Below, piece after piece: positions 59,353 to 64,000 of a stretch of DNA of 64,000 bases. The position numbers and the translations under genes are program-made. Below the pieces are notes generated by a model that searched no databases, was not told where the DNA came from, and saw nothing but the letters and a program-made list of their open reading frames with translations. The stretch's first letter is position 1, and the number at the start of each line of letters is the position of its first letter. Location of the stretch: the NCBI RefSeq assembly GCF_000003815.2, contig NC_049995.1, forward strand, positions 4,399,021 through 4,463,020. The letters are read 5' to 3'. The DNA comes from Branchiostoma floridae. Its lineage: Eukaryota; Chordata; Leptocardii; Amphioxiformes; Branchiostomatidae.

Positions 59353-62300
59353 CTAGGGACTATTATTTCTGATGTCAGGCCATTCGTCAGTGGATCTGCA
59401 GGTGCCCGGGTAAAAACAGCCGGAAGTGACGCGTGCGCCCCCGATTGACTCATCAGGTTCGACGATTTCCGTCACCATCATCATCCCTTTATCCTCGTGA
59501 TTCAGGAAGTGACAGTGGATGACGCAAGTTCCGTTGTACCTAAAAAAAACGTTAAAACAAAATCTCAGATTTTCCTTTGGGTCAGTGTTTCTGACTAGCT
59601 GCCAAGAACTTAAGACCACTGCAAATATTTTCTCCTTCACGCAAAAGTTTTTCCCCACGATCTCAAATGCAATTACAGTAATTAGACAATGGACGTGTAG
59701 TGCACGATGTTTGACAAATTTTCGTGCAATTCATGATCCGGCATTGGTATCTTTTCGTCGTGCAGATAAGTGAAGTTACCAATACTAACAATGGAGTGAA
59801 TGGGAGCTTTGGGATTTGGGGATTCCGTGCAATGGACCGTTTTTGCGTTTGTCCGACGTGCAATTAACTGGCTTCTACTGTACAAAAAGAACAGATCAGA
59901 CAGTGACGGTGTAGGGGAGGGAGTTCTTTTCCGGAGCTGCGCAGAAAGTATCTTTTAGATAATTTTTTTCCGTGGGCAAATTTCGATCACAAAGGTCTAT
60001 GTTTCTGCAAGAGTGACTGAAGCATGTATATTTTTAAAATCTTGCCAAAAATTGTGACCTTTGCCATTCTTTGACCTGTGAGTGACCTTCATATTCATGA
60101 CTGGGACATTAGGAGAGGGGGTGAAATCCTGACATCATGACAATCATCTGGCTGTAGCTCGTTAAAATGCCGGAGTTGAACTCGGGCTTTTTGAACCAAA
60201 ACACACCTAACAAATCCAGCTTTGCAGTGGGGGTAAAGACTTGAGGTTTGAAATGTAGGTAAATATGTTTTTAAGTGATTGTTTGGCATGGCTTAACCAT
60301 GTAGGGAATGGGCAATTCGATTTAGCAGCCCCTCCCCTGTAACGGTCACTCCATTCAAATAGTATTACATACTTACTCGTGAGCCATAAACCGGATGGTG
60401 ATGCTCGCCAACGGCGGGACCAAGATGGTGTCCCTCCATTGGCCAATCGGCACGTATCCCGCCATGCCCCGGTCCCTAGTGTCGTGCCCCAGGAACCTCA
60501 GATCGACCGTTATGTTCAGATGTTTTAACGCAGAACTTGGAAAGTCCACCAGTTGTTGTTCGCAGAGAAACCCCTGTTAGGAAGCAACACGTTTTCACTC
60601 ACGTCATCTTTCGTGTATGATTCTTTGACATACAATCATAACATTGCCATGGCAACTGTTGCTGTTGTCTGTACTGTCGTACCGTTGGTGCACTGGATAA
60701 TTTGGGAAAATGGCCACGACTAAAAGTTGTGGTGTTTTAAAACAGCCTTAAATTGTAGATTTTACCAAAGTTGTCCATTCTTAGATCTATCATACGCTGT
60801 ATGCTGTTTTTCTTCTAAAATACAGGTGATATTTTTCTAATAATAGTATGTAAGAAGCCAACTGTCAATTCATGGTTTAAACTACTCATGCGCATGAGAC
60901 ATAGTTGGATGATATGTCAAAGAAGAACGAGGGCCTCTAATAACAGTTTAGACCATGTTTTTTCTATGTCTCAAAGGCATTCGACTTTGACATACTACCT
61001 ACAACGCGCGTCTTGCTACGCACGCGCAGTTTAATTCTTGAACAGGCTTATCCTACCTGTTGATCGTAGAACGCAGGGTATACGTTAGGCAAGTAGCTGA
61101 CCACGGGGCCGTTGTACTGGTTGTAGGCGACGACCTGGAAGTGATTGACGTGCACGTGGAACGGGTGCCCCAAAAGAGGGTCAGCGTTCACCAAGTACCA
61201 TTCCTTTAAAGAGCAATAAAACAAAATGAAGGCTAGACATCCAGGTAGTGCCATATGCAAGATCACATTTTAACTAACCAGTTGTTTCACCAATTGTTAT
61301 CTTACGAATGATTAATTTGCAAAGGCAAATTTGTACTATAAGGGATTACACAGACAAGATAATGTAAAAGGTAAAAAAAAACTTGTGGTTTGTAGTAGAA
61401 CGTTTTATTTTTCTACCACAAATAATATATCAAGTAAAAAAAAGACACATGCATAGCCAATCTTGTTGCAAATGGTTAACCGAGTTTGCTTTGCCGAATT
61501 GGTATACATACGCCTGCTTGCTATTAAACTGTTGAAAATGAGAAGCATGATTCATGCACTTAGCAAAAATATTTGCATATTTGTGACCAAACAAAATGCG
61601 ACATTCTATACCAAACAATGATAACTTACTACACACCTGCACAGTTCCCAATCTGAATTTATACCGGAAGTAGTTATCAGCCTGCATTTTTTCCCGGTTG
61701 ATGTAGGGGGTGTGCCCGAACTCCACCACGTTCCGGCCCATAATTTGGATATCGGGGAACTCTCTCAGGTCCTCGTTGAAGAAAGGCCTCTCGGGTAAGG
61801 AGGTAGGAAAAGACATCTTAACCGGCTCACCTGTAATATCAAATAATAATGTTACAACATATTTTTGTAGCCAAGCTGCTTAGGCCATGTTGATTTGATC
61901 ATTTGGATGACATCATCACTTTCTAGCCATTTCCAAAAAAAAAGAAGTTTTTTTTGGGGGGGGGATTCACAGAGGATATCATTCATATGATAAAATCAAC
62001 ATGCCCTATTGGCTGTTTAAAGTCACATGACTGTGACATAACATAGTGTTGATGGATTAGTAGAATATATGAACTCTGTATCATGGTATGTTTATATGTG
62101 ATAAAGAGTGGACTTTCCATCAATTTCTTGATCATCATCGTTTTACTCTGCCTATTCGTAGAAGAAGCGATAGTTCCTCCCTTTGTATACTTTGTCTCCA
62201 CATTGTATTTGTCTACTAGTATCACTGGCAACAAGTTACCTACAAACACAGGTGTACAAACAAATACATAAGACCACAAATAAAAACAAACTTCTACAAA

Positions 62301-63823
62301 CAGGCTAGGTGAAAACGAATACCTGAGACTTCAATGGTCGCTAAGACTCCATCATAAACCGGCGTGACACCCAACGACATGATTTGATCCGGCTCGTTGT
62401 GGGAAATGAGCTAGACAAAAAGAAGTTGGTAAGAATTCCAATTACATACAATACATTATGCTGTTTGTGGTACAATCGTTAAGATGTTTGACCCAGACCC
62501 CAGAGGTAACGGGTTCGAAACCGCTGATGTGCTCCGATGTCGTGTCCTTGGGAAACGCACTTTACACGACATTCCTCACTTCACTCAGTTGAAAATACCT
62601 AGCTTCGGTTAGGGCCTTCTGTTAGGACGTTAAATGGAGGTCCCGTGTTTGCGGAGAGCCACACCTCGAACACGTTAAAGATCCCACCACACTTAAGTAT
62701 GGGTTCTTCCCGGTGTGAGTGGTTTAAAACCATGGCCAAGAGTCCTATGGCTGCAGCTGGGGCAATTACTGTCGTATTGAGGTCACTTTTGTGGCACCGA
62801 ATAGTAGCTTGCTCCAGACCCTTGCGATTTAGCCCCGCCTATTGTAAGCTGCTCGCAATTCAGCCCCTGGCTGCGAAGAGTGAGTATTCGGCCCACCCTA
62901 ACAATATAATATAACGCAGTCATGCATCATACCGCTAAAAATGCCTAAAAGCACTTTAAAAAACAGCCAGAACCTAACCACTGCTTGGAGAGTACAGTAT
63001 CTCCGCCTACCTGGTAAGACCCAGCCTTCGCACACCGGACCGCCACATCTGCTCGGCCCGCGTCCGATATGAAGACGTACTTCGTCTCGTAAGGCTCATC
63101 TACGTAAACTCCGTCAAAAGCCAAGACTACCATCTCACAACCTGTGAGAAAATACCAATCATAAGCTATCAACATATTTGTGATAGCTTTCTCCATATCA
63201 AGATTTTTTATTAGCACTGGTAACTATTTGTCTGGAGCATTTCCGATTATAGGGCACGATCACCGTACGATCTCTAACTTAGAGCTATCATCGGGGACAG
63301 CCATGCATGTGTGTGCTTTCTTGATACAAAAAAGGCTGTCTAAATCGAACGACGATCGCACGACATTTCGGACCTCATTAGGCTTACGATTGTCGTAGGT
63401 CGTCGCACGATTTTGATGCTGTAGTGTTGACAACCAGGCTGTGTCACGGCCAAGCGCCGACAAGGGTCTAAGACTGCCTTCTCAGTTATAATGCAGCTGG
63501 ATTACGTACGATCAAGGAGGTTGAAACAGGGGAAGGAGTCCTTTCCCTGTTTCAACCTCCTTGGTACGATACACACACGACGATCCCGAGAATGCCGTAG
63601 TATGTGGGTCAAATTTCAGTATTTCCGGACAAGCGCAGATGACCCACTTTCACTTTAGTTTCTAACTTATCAATCTGTAAATATAAAATTCTTACCGTTC
63701 ACCTGCTCAAACGAGGCAGCTTACCTTCGAGGTAGATCTCCAACATGTCGGTCGGTCCGACATTCACCAGCCGGAAACGTCTGATCTCTCCCGGCTGCAT
63801 GGAGACCTTCGGTACGTACTGAC
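59353..63823 (-). CDS. Laccase-type multicopper oxidase B (5' exons beyond window)
   Basis: Paralogue of oxidase A on the opposite strand. Visible exons (minus): 63823-63725, 63141-63011, 62410-62323, 61830-61637, 61203-61057, 60573-60377, 59539-59353, matching exons 7-13 of A in length and phase. Exons 11 and 12 are 12 and 3 bases longer. The third copper motif is HPFHVHVNHF. The final exon supplies the fourth, NGTCVIHCHFLNHEDKGMMM, including the type 1 Cys and axial Met, which is lost in A. The C-terminus is Ser/Thr- and acid-rich and ends RNNSP. Introns still resemble those of A: after exon 10 both share 'atcattgtttggtata' and 'cacaaatatgcaaatatt'. Exons 1-6, with the signal peptide and first two copper motifs, lie past position 64000. 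The stop codon sits directly against a hAT MITE. Confidence 0.9.
59676..59880. mobile_element. Mariner/pogo-like MITE in oxidase B intron 12
   Basis: Ends CAGTAATTAGACAATGGACG and AATTAACTGGCTTCTACTG with TA on both sides; the same family as 21938-22111. Confidence 0.65.
62455..62715 (+). mobile_element. tRNA-derived SINE in oxidase B intron 8
   Basis: 'tggtacaatcgttaag' (box A-like) and 'acgggttcgaaaccg' (box B) are correctly spaced, followed by a body with 'gttaggacgttaaatggagg' and 'tcgaacacgttaaagatccc'. Body pieces recur at about 17990 and 46890. Confidence 0.7.
63513..63564. mobile_element. 52-bp palindromic mini-element with target duplication
   Basis: 'caaggaggttgaaacaggg' faces 'ccctgtttcaacctccttg' with almost no spacer; the direct repeat GTACGAT lies on both sides. 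Half-copies ('caacctccttg' or its complement) occur near 4260, 8612 and 19312. It lies in oxidase B intron 7. Confidence 0.75.
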
Positions 63824-64000
63824 CTGGGGAGGATGTTTTTCACAGGAGTTATAATAAGCCGGTTAATTCGGTTTCAAATGCGCATGCACTGCGAAATACA
63901 TTGTGGGTAATATACCCAAGATGAAGATCTCCCGCAAAATCCCCACCAAAAGCACAGCAGCAGGACCAGTAGGAGGCCATTTACACCCCCGCCATGATTG

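Noticed and set aside
1-64000. CRISPR arrays, operons, bacterial promoters, rRNA or intact tRNA genes
   Set aside because: None seen; the tandem arrays are satellite or minisatellite DNA in a eukaryotic setting, and tRNA-like box A/B motifs belong to SINE relics.
1-64000. Endogenous retrovirus, LTR element or Polinton
   Set aside because: No paired LTRs, capsid, integrase or packaging genes recognised; retroelement remains are LINE 3' ends, SINEs and Penelope-like tails.

Overview
The window looks like draft-assembly DNA from a cephalochordate (lancelet, Branchiostoma-like). The genes are intron-rich with GT-AG introns and strongly resemble deuterostome families. The introns and spacers are crowded with miniature DNA transposons, tRNA-derived SINEs, LINE tails and microsatellites, and there are four N gaps (16591-16690, 39492-40279, 43389-43598, 50989-51088). 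The species call is an inference from gene content and repeat style. All gene models below were assembled by hand from splice signals, reading phase and family resemblance; no search or alignment was run.

Layout. 1-9999: mostly non-coding, with a tentative minus-strand first exon near 2.3 kb and a 248-bp tandem duplication at 7.95-8.43 kb. 10000-16475 (+): a complete FBXW9 gene (F-box plus WD40, nine coding exons). 17-22.5 kb: repeats, including a fold-back element split by a TA-inserted mariner-like MITE. 22544-25754 (+): a two-exon gene for an unusual tail-anchored R-SNARE, with about 640 residues of lysine-rich sequence, including four tandem ~112-residue repeats, ahead of a VAMP-like SNARE helix; its intron holds a LINE fragment. 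25.8-31.6 kb: satellite array and MITEs.

31661-39491 (+): a laccase-type multicopper oxidase gene (A) whose last exon runs into a gap. 40353-44237 (-): a three-exon sulfotransferase-like P-loop protein. 47712-52368 (-): an eight-exon FMN-dependent 2-hydroxyacid oxidase homologue. 53385-55159 (+): a two-exon linker histone resembling oocyte-type H1. 55659-57890 (+): a small gene ending in a DLGAP/GKAP-type domain. 59353-63823 (-): a second multicopper oxidase (B), closely related to A and in inverted orientation; its 5' exons lie beyond the window.

A and B share exon phases and intron sequence, so they are a fairly recent inverted duplication with four unrelated genes between them. The other neighbours have no obvious shared pathway. 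The most unusual items are the repeat-bearing R-SNARE, a hAT MITE that landed exactly on the stop codon of oxidase B, the divergent active site of the hydroxyacid oxidase, an oocyte-H1-like gene in an apparent invertebrate, and hammerhead-like motifs in retroelement tails.
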